In this document: piece after piece, positions 37,723-52,100 of the stretch
Layout: each line of letters opens with the position of its first letter
Position numbering within the stretch: the first letter of the stretch is position 1
Origin: Cinclus cinclus
Lineage: Eukaryota > Chordata > Aves > Passeriformes > Cinclidae
DNA: 64,000 nt
Direction: 5' to 3'
NCBI RefSeq assembly: GCF_963662255.1
Contig: NC_085046.1
Span: 19,418,620 to 19,482,619 of the forward strand
The notes under the pieces: generated by a model
Databases searched by the model: none
What the model saw: the letters and a program-made list of their open reading frames with translations, nothing else
What the model was told of the DNA's origin: nothing
Made by a program: the position numbers and the translations under genes

Positions 37723-40700
37723 CAACATGGGGTAGATATAGAGGGAAAACAGACAATGAAACCTCAAAATTACTGGAAGACTCAACAGAGTCTATTACAG
37801 AAAATATCATAATGTCTGTTGAAGTTTACTAATTTAATTTACCTAATATATTGACTACACATATTGTGCATTCAAGAACCAGGTTCTATAGCATGGGAGA
37901 AATCTCAGAGTGGGATTTTCATGGAAGAAAAGCCAAAGGTGTGTTGAAACAAGGAAACAGCATTCAGCCTGGAAATAGGGTGAGAACTCAATATACTGTA
38001 TCTATTATAGTGCCCTGATACTTATTTAGCAAAGCTAACATAAAATGAAAGAAATTAGGAAGCAGAGTGGAAAGTCAGATTCAAAGGCCAGCCCTTAAGC
38101 CTCTGCAGAGCAGACCCCACTGACAGGTCCTAGTTACAGGTCCAGACTTCTGAATTCTTGAATTCTAGAGCTTTTACAGTTCTATTTATTTCTTTCCTGT
38201 TTTGCAGGCCAAATTATCTTCACTCCTTAATGTCTTTTGAATCTCTTCTCTCATTTCCACAATGTTTCCACTTGTAACTGAAAGCATTTATAAATCATAT
38301 ATAATGAAAAGAGACTTTCGCTGCCAGTGAGTATTTTGAGAATGTAGCATCCACATAAGTAACTTTTGATTTGTATTTTTCTTCCCCCCATCCTTGTCAC
38401 ACCTTTGCATATCTTTGTCCAGATTTATCTAGTCTAGTAATCAACTGTTATATTTTGTGTTAACAAGTGGTGATGCTATTTTTATTCTAAAGAAGACATC
38501 TTACTGACACATCTTACTGACAGCTGATGATCAACCAGAGAAACTATGCTAACTGTGCACATACAGCTGGCATTCCTGTATTCAGATTCTAATGTCCAAG
38601 GCCAGTACAAGTACTGCTGAGAAAAACAGGCACAATTTCCTTTTGTCCACAGATGCATCACTAGTGTCACTTTCTATTTCATCTCAGACAACGTTACTTT
38701 TAAATTAAGGTTTGTACCTTTTTCCCACACTCTCCTCTGTCCCAGAAAAATGGAAAGTTTCTAAAAACTTCAAGACACTTCAAGGCAGCTCAAATCAGTT
38801 GTGATTGGGTCTACTGTTAACTTCTGCTTTTATATTAGCTCTTGATGGTGGAAAAAAACTCCCCACCCTAACTTTTACATCTTAAAAAGTAGAAAGCATA
38901 TTCCTCTTGCCCTCCCCAATATCTGTGAGGCTACAAAAGTCCAGAGAAATTAGAAGCAGCAATTAGAAATCGGTGGTAAAGGCTTGTGCATGCTGTTACA
39001 CAGTATTATAAAAAAAGTACTCTGGGAAAGTTAACTTCTCCTTATTGCATGAAGTCAGACAACAACTTTCTACCTTTAACACAAATCACTCTCAAGACTC
39101 TAAAATTGCTGCCTGGTAGTCACGACCTCAGCACACTGTACAGAACTGCTAAAATGAACGACAGATTCCAATTTGGAATGCACCACTAATTTATTTTTCA
39201 GACTTGACTGCAGGCTGCTATGTCAGAGGTGATGCAGGCTGAGTCAAGCAGCGTTATGGATAGGATGCATCACCCCGTGCAGCCCAGACTGGCAGTGGCA
39301 GCAGACTGAGTGCAGCCCCAGCCTCGCACACACGGGCCGCGATGTTCGGCACAAGCTGCCATCCATGCAGCCCTGCTCCTGGCACAGCCTGGCTGCTCTG
39401 CGGTGTGGCAGAGCCCTGGTTCCCCTCACTCAAGGGAAAACTTCCAGAAATGCCAAGGGAAGCAAGTCCTCTAGCTTACAGCAGACTACTTAAAATTCTG
39501 CATGTCCTGATAACCTTTCTGCTAATCAGATTATGAATGTAGCTCCAACCAAAATCAGTGGGAATTACACTGATAAATAAGTACAAGAAAAAACAAAGGA
39601 AGGGATAATATGTAGCTAAGCTTTTCGCCTTTTCTTTCCTAGTGCTTTCAATCCCTGAACTTTTTGCAGGACACCACTAGAACCTTGTGCAACCAAAGGA
39701 AGACAATCCAGCAGCCACAGGAGCTTTCAGAAAAGGTTTGCCTCTGAAGGATGGAGACAACCCAGACCTGCCTCTATTAATAGGAAAAAACCTGTGCTGC
39801 TAGCAGAGAGAGCCAAACGTGTCATAAGAAATTTGCTGAGGAAGCTTTCTCTATTGCTCAGGAATGCTAAGAGCTGTCTCCACTAGAAACTAAGGACTTG
39901 AAGACAACCAGAAAGAAGGCAAATTACAATGTCATTTCAGTCAATGATTTTTTGACAAAGTGAGCATTGTATCAAATTAGCACACACTAGAACAGGACAA
40001 GACAGAACCAAAACAGCAACCCATCAATTTACTGAAAAAAAACCCAGAATTTCATAAGCAATTTAACACACGAGATTTTTTTTTTTCTGTTTTTCACCAA
40101 TAATGGTGCATTTCAGATAAAAAAATATCTACAGCTGTTTCAGCTGTGTCAAGCTTTAAACATCAAAAGCCATGATTTATCAAAGGATAGTTTGAAAATC
40201 GACACGTGGAAAGTCCTCCATGCAAGCCAGAGTTGAATAATCAATGAATTGTCTTTTATGCCACATACTCCTGCAATTATTGCATGGATACACCTTTAAG
40301 TGGAGGGACATATTGCTGCAGTCAGGACCACTCTCCACAGACCTTCCATCAAACCCTAGCTTACCCTCCTTCAGAAACATTTTAAAAGAGTGCTGTGAAA
40401 TGAGCAATAGTTTTATTACAGTTTCACAGACAGGTGAAGTGTGTGCCTTCAATATTTCCTTCACCTTCACGCACTTGTGCAATCTCTTCACCAGATCAAT
40501 ACTAACCCACAGCAAAGCAACAGCAATAGCACTAGCAATAGCATGCCTGTGAATAGCAGTACTTCTCTCCAAGTTTTCCTCTCATCCATGTGCTTCAAGA
40601 ACTTCCACTGAAGAGAACTCATCTGAGGGAACTTTTTGTCCTCTGTCAGGAGCACATCAAATTTCATTTGAATTACCATTATCTTTCATGTTACAGGGTA

Positions 40701-43602
40701 AACATGAAATCATCCTCAGATAACTTTCTTATTATTTCAAAGCTTTTTCAACTGTCTTTTCCTTTGAACTACTTATTTCATTTCCTATTTTCACGTTGAC
40801 CCCAAAAATAGAGATCTTAACGTAGCCACATCCTCCTCTTTGTATTTCTGTATTTGTTTAATCCTTCCTTTCTAATAATATCACATATCTTGCGATTCAA
40901 ATCTCTATTTTCTTTTCTATGTCCTTTTTCTTTTTTCTCCCTTAGTATTTTATCCCCTGCTCTCCCTTTATATTTGACTACAAAATACTATTTTTTTTCA
41001 CATTACATGATATTTCAAGCATATTTCACTATTTATGTTCTATTTTTCATATTTTCTCATTCACTTTCTGTACCTTTGTAACACTGCATGTATCACCATG
41101 CTACTTTTAAAGTAATAAGGTGAGATAGAAATATCAGTCCCTCTTATTAACTGAGGGGATTCACCAGGAATTCTAATTGCATTAATTACATAAAAGTCAG
41201 ACTTCCTCCTCTGTAAACTCCACTCCTTTGAACCTGAGTGATACAAGGTGTGCAGCAGAGCGTTATTAAGTAAGAAGAGATAAAATATACTGTGCAATCG
41301 AGAAGATTTATCTCCTTAATACCAACACTGACAACCCAATTTTAATACCAATAAAAGCAGAAACACACTATGTGTGCACTCACAAGCATCCTACTTACAG
41401 TAACAACAATGGAGCATATTTCCTACCCACCCTACCCTGTGTATCAGGGAAGAGCTACTCTGCCAAAGTACAACACAGACTTTGCTCTCTTTTTGCAGTG
41501 GGTACCACAATCTATAACTACTGAGAGCCGAGCATGGCAGGCAGCTCTACAGCTTTCAGCTAAAGAGATAGAATTTATTTTGGGTATTTGTAGCTCAATG
41601 ACCTTTCTGCTCAGTAGGTTGCCTTGGCACAGAGTTAAGGTTTGCAGCCCTCCAGCAGGGCTTGTATGGCTCCAAAGGCCAGAGGATGCTCAGATAGGTA
41701 AAAAACAGCTATAGTTAGAATTCTAAAATGGTGGTACCATTGAATATTACATCAGGTCACAAATATATTTTATAAAATACTGGAAGCTGCTTACTCCTCT
41801 AATATGCTGATATAACAGACTGGCCAAGTAGTTCACAGAAACCATAGGGGAGACATCTTTCATTAACATGCATAGAACGTAATTTGAAGATGCTATGGTA
41901 TTTCAAATTTCAAAGTTCCTTTCTTTTCAATTCTCACAACCATCCGCTGCTTAGGTAAAAAACACAGTTTAAAGAAATATACCATGCCCCATAGTTGCAT
42001 TTTTTGTAACTTACTGCCTTAATAGTAACCTGCCACAGGTACAGGACTACCTACAGTTGTGACAGACCTCAAAGGTAGCTTTGTTACATAAAGGAACAAA
42101 CAATCAAATTGCTTATATTAGACAATGAAAATTAAATTTGTGTCAATAGAAGTCAATTTAACAAAATTATTCCATTAGGGATAATTAAATGAATTCATTT
42201 TGCAAATCAAATATAAGAAACCCCAAGGCACTAGATGACAAACAGATTTTACAGTCATCTTGTCTAGGTCAGCCTGAGTTCTTCTCAGTCATTTTCAAAA
42301 AAATTCACGCGGCAGCACCAACAGCCAACAGAGAGAGAGAAGTGAAAACATTCTCTACATAATTTAAAGTCCCCACAGCTCCTAGAAGACCATTTAGTGC
42401 CTTTAGAAAGCCAGACCCCACATGTTTTGGTTTTAGCACAAAACCAAAGCTGATATTCACAGAACCTGCATCAAAGACATGGAGATCTATCAAAGGATGT
42501 CTGAAGCACTTCTAGGAAAGAAACAACAACGTACTAAAAAGTAGATGACTCCTCAGCTCTTGAAAGACATTAGATATTAACTTCAAAGCCTTGCAAATTC
42601 TGATGTGAGGATGCTTGCAGTAGTCAGGGGCTGTCACACACACTGGTGCAAAATTTTAACAAAGGTTGAAGAAGTTTTTGAAAAGGTTGCCTAGCTTTTA
42701 AAGGCTGTAGAAGGTTTGGGTTTTCTTTTTCACAGGGAAAGACACTAAGGTAGGCACCTTGAAGCCTTGAAGAGGAACTATAAATTATGCAGGCAGCAGG
42801 TTTTTTTGTAAAAAGATATACCAGTATAGTGTGGTTTCTGTCCTTAAATCATTTTATCCTAAAGATAAGGATCAAATTACAATGTCAATTAAAGAATAGC
42901 AAAGATTTAGCAAACACTGATTCAGTGAAGTAGTTGCTAAAAAGTGGCACAAATCTCAAGTTTTAAGCAGGTGAAAATTAAACTGACATTTCAGCACACG
43001 TCAAAGCATCTTGCTAGATTACAACCAAAATATTTATAATGCAGTTTTATCTTTGTAGTTCAGCTGAGGACCCTTGTATTTTCACTGCATATGCACAAAG
43101 GTCAAGCTCAAATCCCCAGACAGGTAAAACCTGCAGAGTCAAAACCGAGATTTCCAAGGAGTCGAAGTTAATCTCCATTTGTTGGGATTTAAACCAAGTG
43201 ATACTCTGAGCAGGCATCTGATTCTCTAAAGTGCCCTTGCACTTCACTGTAGGGTATGTCAGATTTTCAAAATATCAAAGCATTAAAAAAAACCCCAAAA
43301 ACTCACTATTCTTTTTACTTTTAATCACCCTCAGAGAAAGAGGTATTCTTTTTCTGAATTAAAGTACTGGTCACAAATAATACTTACTAAGGAAGTGACA
43401 CCTTCCATGACTTAGTTATGAATAAGTTTTATATTGTATTGCAAAAGATAGATGAAGTGATTAACACACACCCCCCCCCAAAAAAAAAAAAAACAAAGGG
43501 AAAAAGATGAATGCAAGACTTAGATAAAACCATCTCCATCCTTTTATAACTACTAATTTCTTTGTTTTGTTCCAACAGCAAAGAGAATCCTAAGATTAGA
43601 CA
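37723..43602. other. unique non-coding stretch
   Basis: No gene was recognised. A GC- and CpG-richer patch lies at about 39265-39430. Two overlapping minus-strand frames at 40180-40679 encode a leucine-rich segment, but it comes from an imperfect AGCAATAGC-type repeat at about 40512-40545, so I do not call a gene. T-rich pyrimidine sequence occupies 40850-41060. Confidence 0.5.
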
Positions 43603-43660
43603 GAATCATAGAATAGAATAGAATAGAATAGAATAGAATAGAATAGAATAGAATCATAAG
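43603..43660. repeat. (GAATA)n pentanucleotide microsatellite, about 8 copies
   Basis: GAATCATAGAATA leads into a run of GAATA units from 43611 to 43650, then GAATCATAAGATTTAGAATCATAA. The flanking GAATCATA words resemble the reverse complement of CR1 tail octamers, so the array may have grown from a CR1 tail. Confidence 0.9.
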
Positions 43661-45944
43661 ATTTAGAATCATAAATTACCAATAGAATACACTTAGTTAA
43701 AAATGAAGTCAGGAATCCTTAGAGATAATTTTTGCAGGTCTATTTGTGGTTTTCATTGAAAGGAAAAAATGGTACATGAAATAGAAATAATCCCAGATGT
43801 TACAGCAGTGTGGATGTTGCATCTATTTCTTTATATAACACACAGTTGAAATCATGTAATTTGTCATTTTTGCACTGAAATTTTCAAATCAGTTTATAGT
43901 TTGTACATTTCACAAGGGCAATTCTGGGTTTAGTGAAACAATTAAAGGTCATTAATGTCTGCAGTGCAGGACTATGCTAAGATAGATAAACTCTGTATCA
44001 ATCACCCAGTTGAATCAACTACCAAAATTTCCCATTTTCATGACAACATAGATCTACTTCCTTTTTTTTTAAATTCAAATTGGTAATGAAAGGATGGAGA
44101 GAAAGAAAGCACTTATTTATCCCTGGTGATTATTGCACAGTGCAAAACTCTGGGTAAGAGTAAGTATTTCAGCATTCTCCAACATAATCACCAGAAACAG
44201 GTATTTAAATACCTAAATATACCTTATATTTAAACAGTCAAACCTGGAGCCCATCACAGCTGCAGAGCCCTGAGATTTCTACTTCCAAGAAGAGAAGCTC
44301 TGTATGTGAGCATTTTATCACTCAGTACATAAATTGGACGACACAAAGAGCTCTCAACTAGGCTCATATGCAACCACAGCCTGCTTCATGGACACACATT
44401 TCTAAGTAATCTGAAACTTAATGCATTTTCACAGCAGGGGGAAGGTATCTGATCCTCAGAACTGGCAGTGACATCCTTTACTCCTGACCAAACTCAGCAC
44501 TGAAGACAAGGTAATGCAGTTACGGGGAACACTTGGGGAAGTATTTGGGACTCGGTGAGGTCACTGAAGAAGCCCTAAAGCTATCTACTGAGCATTTGCC
44601 AGCATTTCCAGGAATCTGTGTGGAACTGGGATTTGATGATTTGTGTTTGTTCGGTAGAGCAGGCTGTGCACTACTAGTACTGTATAATCATATATGATGG
44701 GGGTGAGCACAGAGCACTGTTAACTCAGGAATTATATTTCATGGCTTACTTTACTCCCCAACAGGAAGCCTAGTTTCTGGTTAAAAAAAAAATGCTAAGG
44801 ACAAAATAACAACTTAGTAAAAAAGAAGAAAGTCAACAGAAAAGACACTGAACCTGAACTTCTTCATCCCACTGTGTATTATACAGTATTACAGTATAAT
44901 TACAGTATTACAATGTACTGAAACAACTCCTGGGACTTTTAAAATAATGTTTAAAGATGTGAATCATACTACATAGAAGAACACCTACAGTATCAAACCA
45001 CTGAAATATAAAAAAGTAGAAATTAAACTGCAGTTATTCATTAATCCCCTCAAAAATCTTTAAACCTAAATTTTAAGTCTTAAGTCTGCATCCTGAAAGC
45101 CACAAAAAAATTTCAATTTATTGAAAAGTACGTAGTGCAAACCCTTTACTAGCATAGATAGAAAGTATCTATAATAAACAAATTGAAAGTCTATCATTGT
45201 TATAATTCCTAGTACAGTTCCTTCAAAATACCAGTGTTCAAAATAATGTTTTTTCTTAATTCTTAGCAATATTTTAAGTAGTTCTGATCTTTAATGATTT
45301 ATAATCTTTTCATCTACCTTAAACCTCAGTCTAAGTTTATGCTTCCACATATATAGAAAAACGCATATTCATACATATTTGAAAAATCCAAACTTACAGA
45401 AACTTTGTTCACACTAACGTACTTACCCAGGACACATTTTTAGCCTTAGGTGTTTTTAGCATGGCAACATGCAAGGCTGAAAAGACCAACAGCAGCCCCA
45501 CCAGCATGGAAAGTCAGATGGAGGAGTAGTCCAGGTGCCTTGGTTACCCCAGGGTGTGGAGTTCCTTAGCCTGGCTGACACAGGCACACTGAGCATGTGG
45601 TCAGGTAACAATAAAAAAGGTCATTTTCCTTCCCAATGTACAGTCCAATCAAACCGAGCCAGATCTGTCTTCAGCAGCAGCTGGCTGTATTTCTGTATAT
45701 CCATGAAATCCAAAGCTGGCTCTTCTCTTTGAAAAGTTAAAAGTCAAAGGGACTTTCTCTCACAGACACTTTACCTTCCCAGTGAGAAAATGCAGAGTCC
45801 AGTTATCCTCCAAGCTTCCAGCCAAGCACTGATCTCGCAAGAGAATGAAGCCCAGCACTGGGAGCCGCTCGCCTCCAGGGGATGTCAAAGACACACACAG
45901 GTGCTGGCTGCACTGTTTAACTGCTGCTATGCCTCAATATTTCA
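43661..45944. other. unique AT-rich non-coding stretch
   Basis: No gene was recognised. A small cluster of TACAGTAT/TACAGTAT-like repeats lies at about 44880-44920. Frames of 65 codons or so near 45535 have no family resemblance. Just upstream, at 43472-43494, a C-run abuts an A-run. Confidence 0.5.
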
Positions 45945-46150
45945 CGCCCCCGGATTCTTTGGAGTAATAAAGAGAGTTAGGATCTCGATGTCAATAAATA
46001 AGGCATGCCATCAGCCCGGGCAGGTACCTGTTGCAGGGTCTGTGCCCGTGGTGGGGTGGCTGCCACTCCAGCCCCGCAGAGGGCACCTGCTCTCAGAGCA
46101 CCTCCGCAGCACTGAGGACGCGTCCCAGAGCGGCGAGCGAAGCCTGAAAT
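45945..46150. other. CpG-enriched patch
   Basis: About a dozen CpGs in 205 bp, including CCCCCGG, GCCCGGG, GGACGCGTCCC and AGAGCGGCGAGCGAAG. Neighbouring kilobases have almost none. A 143-codon plus-strand frame (45790-46221) and a 79-codon antisense frame cross it; neither resembles a known protein. The patch could be an unmethylated regulatory element or a small exon. Evidence is compositional only. Confidence 0.35.
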
Positions 46151-49100
46151 CACTGTTTCTGCTCGTTGCTCTTTGTTCCTCTGCCCTTCTGTCCTTTTAC
46201 TTTTACCTCCTGTCAATCTAGATTACCAGTGCAGATCCAGGCTAAATTTTGCAACTATCAGTAGTGATTAGAGTGAGTTGATTGAAATCGGATTATACAG
46301 GAAGACCTCTGCTTCCTCACTCAGCACACGGGCCAGTACCATTTGCAAAATACTTATGCTTCACTGCACAGTATGAGAGCATTTGGAGCAGTCCATTAAA
46401 GGAGAAACAGTGCAGTGGAAACAAGCCAGACTGCACTGTCTTTTATAAATGAGAGAAAAGGGATCCCGTTTTCAGGAGCTGCATGAATTTACAGGGGAGT
46501 CTTTCAGACCATTTCCAGATTGGAAGAGTTGGTTGGAGTCTTTCAGATTCACCACAAAGCATCAAAGAGTGGCTCTACGTACCTAAAGTGCTCTGTGTAC
46601 TGCTCAAATGTGGATCCAAGTGTACCTAACTTGGCATCTGAACACTGAACTTGTGAGAAGCATCATCCTTCCCTGGGATATCATCTGCAAATCCTACTGA
46701 CAGTATCTACACAGCTCACCAAGAACACTCAATTCAAATGTGCTTTTTCCAAAGCGTGTCATTAAATGTACAAGGAAGGTGACCTACCTGAACCGTATTC
46801 AAATAAATAAATCTATTTAAATATGAATATGAGGTAAAAAGGTACAGTACCATCCTAAAATAGTGGTATTTTATCTTGAAAAGAAGAAAACAAGACACAA
46901 AATAGAAAAGAAGATGGTGACACAGAACAAGGGAGCAATCTGATAAAAAGCATTTAAAAAAAGGTACAAAATTAAGTCCAGCTGACAGACACTGTGAATA
47001 TGACAGACAGATGCAGTCTGCATGACAAAAAACAGTTTTTCTAGGACTTCCAAAATAGTAACTTAATATTATTATCTACTCATGATACAGACCTAGATTA
47101 TGCTTCAAGCATCATCTGTCACTTTACACTGATTATTTAATGCATTTGCATAAATGCAATGGGTTTATGATTGCAAGAATTCACAATTTGTGGATGGTCC
47201 ATGATTTGTTTGTGGGTATTAAAATAATATTAATGTCTTTTTCAAGGTGGCAAAATAAACTTTTATTTTGTTAGAATAAACTCTAGAAGCTGCCTATGTG
47301 ACTGCAACAAAATGTGTGTACTTCCCACTGGAAATAACTATCTGATTTTTAAACAATTACAGTCCTCTGCTTATTTCTAGTCCTTAGTGTAGGTAATCAG
47401 AAGCTAAGTCTGGTACACTCTGCATTTCATATACTAGAAAGAAGGTTTATATGCACACAGTTTTTAATTAGATCCCCCTCTTTTTCATAAGTCTACTCAG
47501 TGTCATGGAGCCCAAGCACTGTCTGTAGCTTTACATTACTGGGACTCAAATAAGAGTGGATGATTGCCTTCAATAAATGCACTGAGATTCAAACTCTAGT
47601 AGTTAAGTGAGTGGAATACAAAGGTATATGACTGAATATGAATCCAGCAGTGTGAAAACTTTATGCAGTGAAAAATTCTCAATTTTGAGATGTTAAGCAG
47701 TTATTAGAAACAGTTCTGTTTCAAATATACCATGTCTAGACATATTAAAGAAAATATTTCACATGGAAATTACTTAATTCCATTCTAAAGTTAAAGAATA
47801 TAAGTCTAGAGTCTGTTAAATTAGCATTTAGCTGAAAGGTATCCTACAGTACTGCCACTGGTGTGAAACAGATTAGATCAGATCTGCCCCTATATACTGT
47901 GACAATAAATATACACTTGGTCCTATACACACAAGCTGAAAAACAGCTGGCATTTGAGCGTTCTCCTTCTTAATATTAACTCAGTCCACAGAATTTTAGA
48001 GCAGCAGCTGCTAATGGCTTGCCAGACGTGCTCAAATAAAATGAACTAAATTTATTCCCTCACACAGAAGGATTTTGAAATACTGAATTTTACTTTAAGC
48101 ATCTAAGTTATTGCCAGTGGCATACATAAAAACAATCCTACTGCTAAAATATAATGAAATAAAAGACAAAGTCGAAAATTTAAATGCTAACAAGACTAGA
48201 AAGTCCAGAAATTAACCCTGTTATAAGTAGGACCTATGGTGCAATTCTATAATTCCAGAGGACACAAATCTCCTTGTAGAAAACAGAAGGTCTTCATAAG
48301 AGGAACAATGCTGCACAATAAACCTAAAATGACAGAAATATTCTGCATCATACTGTCTTTAATGAGCATGTTTTCAGAAGATGCTGGTTGAGGGAAGCTG
48401 CTGCTGTTATTCTCATTTGATAGCTGGAATATAAATTCCAGATGAGTCCATTAGTTAGTGAGGAATCTAGTCTGAGAGGATTCTGGTTTGATCCTTTCAA
48501 GAATTTAACATTCTGTAATGCTTCCTGTATTTAGAGCATACTTGTGGACTTTCTCTGCATTGCATACTCAGCAGTTCTGCAAACAAATCATCACTTCAGT
48601 TTTGAGATCACAGACCTGTTTTAAGATGGGTATTCCCCAATGACACAAACCACTTAGACTGTTAACAGAATTTCTGATTTAAACAAAATGTTCTGCCTTG
48701 TGAAAAGCCAAGTAAGCACCAAATCTATTTCCATTTTACTCTTAAAACTATCTTCTCTCTTCCTGCCCTACATTTGTTAGCTCTGCCTTCAGAAAGAAAG
48801 TGATGTTTCACATCAAGAAAATTGATTTCTTTTTTCCTGAGTATCAGCCATCTAGTGATGAATACAGTCATAACCTACGAAAAAGAGAATTTGGTTCTTG
48901 GTCTTTAAATACAACACTGCAGCATATACACAGACTTCTAGGATGTCTTAGCTTTCAAATAACTCATTTCTAATCTCAGTGCTTTCATATGACAGATTTT
49001 CAATTTTTTATAGGTTTTAAAAAAAGTTCCAGAAGTTCCATCACCATGAGAATAGAAATCATATAAACGTATGCATTAATTTTGATTGCAAGAAGCTTCA

Positions 49101-52100
49101 CAGCCACTGTCCTCAGCTCAGAGCTGTGGCTGAAACAGATGCATGTTACCCAAATAATTCATTTTGCCTCTTCAGAATAAGCAGATGCTAGAATTATTGT
49201 GTCTTCTGTCTAGATATAAAACAGAAATAAGACCTTGTAAAAAAATGCTGCCAAATTGCTCATTAAAGTTTGTGAAGCAATGACATGATAGGACTGCACT
49301 GCTAATAAAGATGATTATAAAGAGAAGCCTATGCATACATAACACACCGTAACATGGGCTGCCAAACCATCATTGCTCTTCTTTACACAGAGAAATAAAT
49401 GGCCTGGCTGCAGAAAGGATGAGACACATGGTCAGTCTTCTGCTTCCTGATAGTGGAAAGATATTGCAGCTTTGACAGCGTGCCCTCCAGCTGCTGTCCT
49501 GGACAGTTCTGCACCTCACTGTCATCTCCTCCCTGCCACCAAGTGCCTCCTGACTGCACAGCACAGTTGCTGAGGTTCCCTCCAAGTCCCCTGACTCCCA
49601 GCCTCCTGTCCCTCCCCTGAGCCCCAGCCAGCAGCGCTACCACCACCGAGCCTGGCCAGCCAAACTAAGGACAGCAGCAAACCCATCCCTTGCTCGAGGC
49701 AGATGCCCATAGCCAAATAATATTTGTAACCAGTGCTTCTCAAAGGATCAGCTTATTTCCTCTAATCTCAATCATAATAAAAATCTTCTGGAATATAGGC
49801 CATGGTTGCAGAAAACCTTTCAGTTGCACAATTCAGAGTCAATGTGCCTGGGATGAATGGAGGAGTCAGGCAGTAAAGCAAGAAGCCTGCTGTCCAGCTG
49901 CTACAGCCCAGCACAAGGGAAGAAAATGGGATGGATTTACAAAGGACCCCCAGCTGCAAAACTGTAAAACCAACCAAAATTCAGATAACTCCAAGACTGA
50001 TTCAAAAATAACTCTTCAGCATTTGTCATAGTTTATAATCATTCATATTTTCAAAGTTTATTATCTGAGATACTGCAGCTGACTCAGAGATAATGTTTCT
50101 CAGAACAGGAAGAAATTCTATGGATATTAATAACAAACAGTATCTGTGTCTGTAGTTAGTTTCTACGGTTGGTAGGATAGAAACTGCTTTCCATGTCTTT
50201 CCATATCTTTTTACATCTGAGTACTGTTGTATTCAGCAGTACAAAAAACCAAATATTCCTAATAATGCAGGAAAGTGTAAAAAAATGGTTCACCACAAGA
50301 AAGGAAAAAAAAATGTGATTTCAATGGCTTATACATCATGCTTTAGAGTTAAATGAAAAATTCACATTATATATTTATAAGTGGAAAATTAATTACATCC
50401 TCACGGCGAAGGAAAGCTTAAACAGTATGTAAATGTAGTATTTCAGTGGTATTTCAGTTCATTGTATATAAATAATAATGGAAGTACTAAAAATACTCAA
50501 AGAACTGAATTTAAGAGTTGGTGAGTGTCACATATTAAACTGTATTCAAAATCACTAAGAAAAATAATCAAAAGAAACTATCAGTAATCAATGGCAAATT
50601 AAACCTTTTTGTAAAAGATGTACTACATGGTAAGAAAGGTATGAATTCCTGAGGTAATATGTTAATTCTAATAATGCTTCTATGAAACAAAATTCCTCAA
50701 AATTCCTGGGTGTGCAAAAGGAATGCTCATATGCCTCTTTTTAAAATGTATTAATTGTTTCTATACCTGAAAAGTTTTGTATAATTCTTATATAAGAAAA
50801 TCAAAAGTACAGTGAGTGCACTATGGAACCTACTACCCACCCCAACATATTCATGTGCATCTCTCATCCAAATATATATATTAAACAAATTATTTTTAAT
50901 GCAATTATTTGAATAGCTATGTAATATCCTTTACTAAGAGTTACTCACATGACTTGACTATTTTATTTTTCATTTTTCTGTTCTTTGTCTTATGACCACT
51001 TAAACAGTTCCTTCAGAATATACATAGAGACCAAAAAAAAAAAAAATTAAAAAAAAAAGGAGCTGACTCATTTGCAATATTTTATACAACAAAACAACTT
51101 AAACATTGTACACACAAGAAAAGCCATGGAAAGTATAGCAGTGCTTGAGGAAACAAAAATTTGTTTTAACTTTTTATTTACTTCTAACCCTAATGAAATA
51201 CACCATCAGATGATCCTGTTTACCTGTGGCTATCAACTGAAAAATGTCATGGACTGAACAGCCAAATACCCTAGACTCTAGCAGTAACAGCGTTTATTAG
51301 ATGTTGCTGTTAGACAACATCATCAAGCATTTCAAGCCCAAATTGCTAAAAACTGTGGAGGTTAGAAGAGTGATATTCAAAATTACTACTAGAACTCTGA
51401 AAACCTTTCAGAGAGACAGTTTCATTTTAAGTTCACACGGTGCTGTCTTTTAATCAATGAAATCATCAGTGAAAAGCCAGTTCAAATCAGAGTCTGTCCT
51501 ACTATGTCACGCCATTCCTCAGGGACAAGCAACATACTGCAAAACACTGATTTCAAATCAAAAATACTCTCAAAAATGCTATTAAAAGAAAAGATTGCAA
51601 TATTTGAAGACCAAGCATAAAAAAAAATTATGGCTTATACAGCCTTTTTTAAATCTCTCTTTTCTCATGCTTATTTGTATTTGCTATAGGCAAAATTTTA
51701 TGATGGATCTGTACCTCTGCTTCTCATGTTATAGCACCTACATGCGGGGAAGACAGCAAGAGTGATCAGAGCAGCCAGTCCAGAACAGATCAAGGGAAAA
51801 TACTTGGCTCTGGCTTAGAGTACTCTTGTAGTCAAAGTCAAAGAGACATTCTGGGGAGAAAAGGCAGAAGAGGGGACAAAGAAAAAGTAATTAAATAAAG
51901 TTCAGCTTGGCCAGGTAATATTTATGTATTATATACACAGATTATCCTCCTGGGCTGCCCAACTCAATCCAATATAATCAAGAGTAGTGTACTGGAAAAA
52001 GGCCACAAATTACATCATCCCTCATGCACCAAATTAAATGTTCCAGCAGCAGAGCACGCTCAGGAGCACATCTCGGGCATTGAGGGATGAAAGAGATCAG

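Noticed and set aside
45790..46221. 143-codon plus-strand frame through the CpG-rich patch
   Set aside because: No recognisable protein family. CpG-rich DNA has few stops, and an antisense frame is also open. Kept only as a compositional finding.
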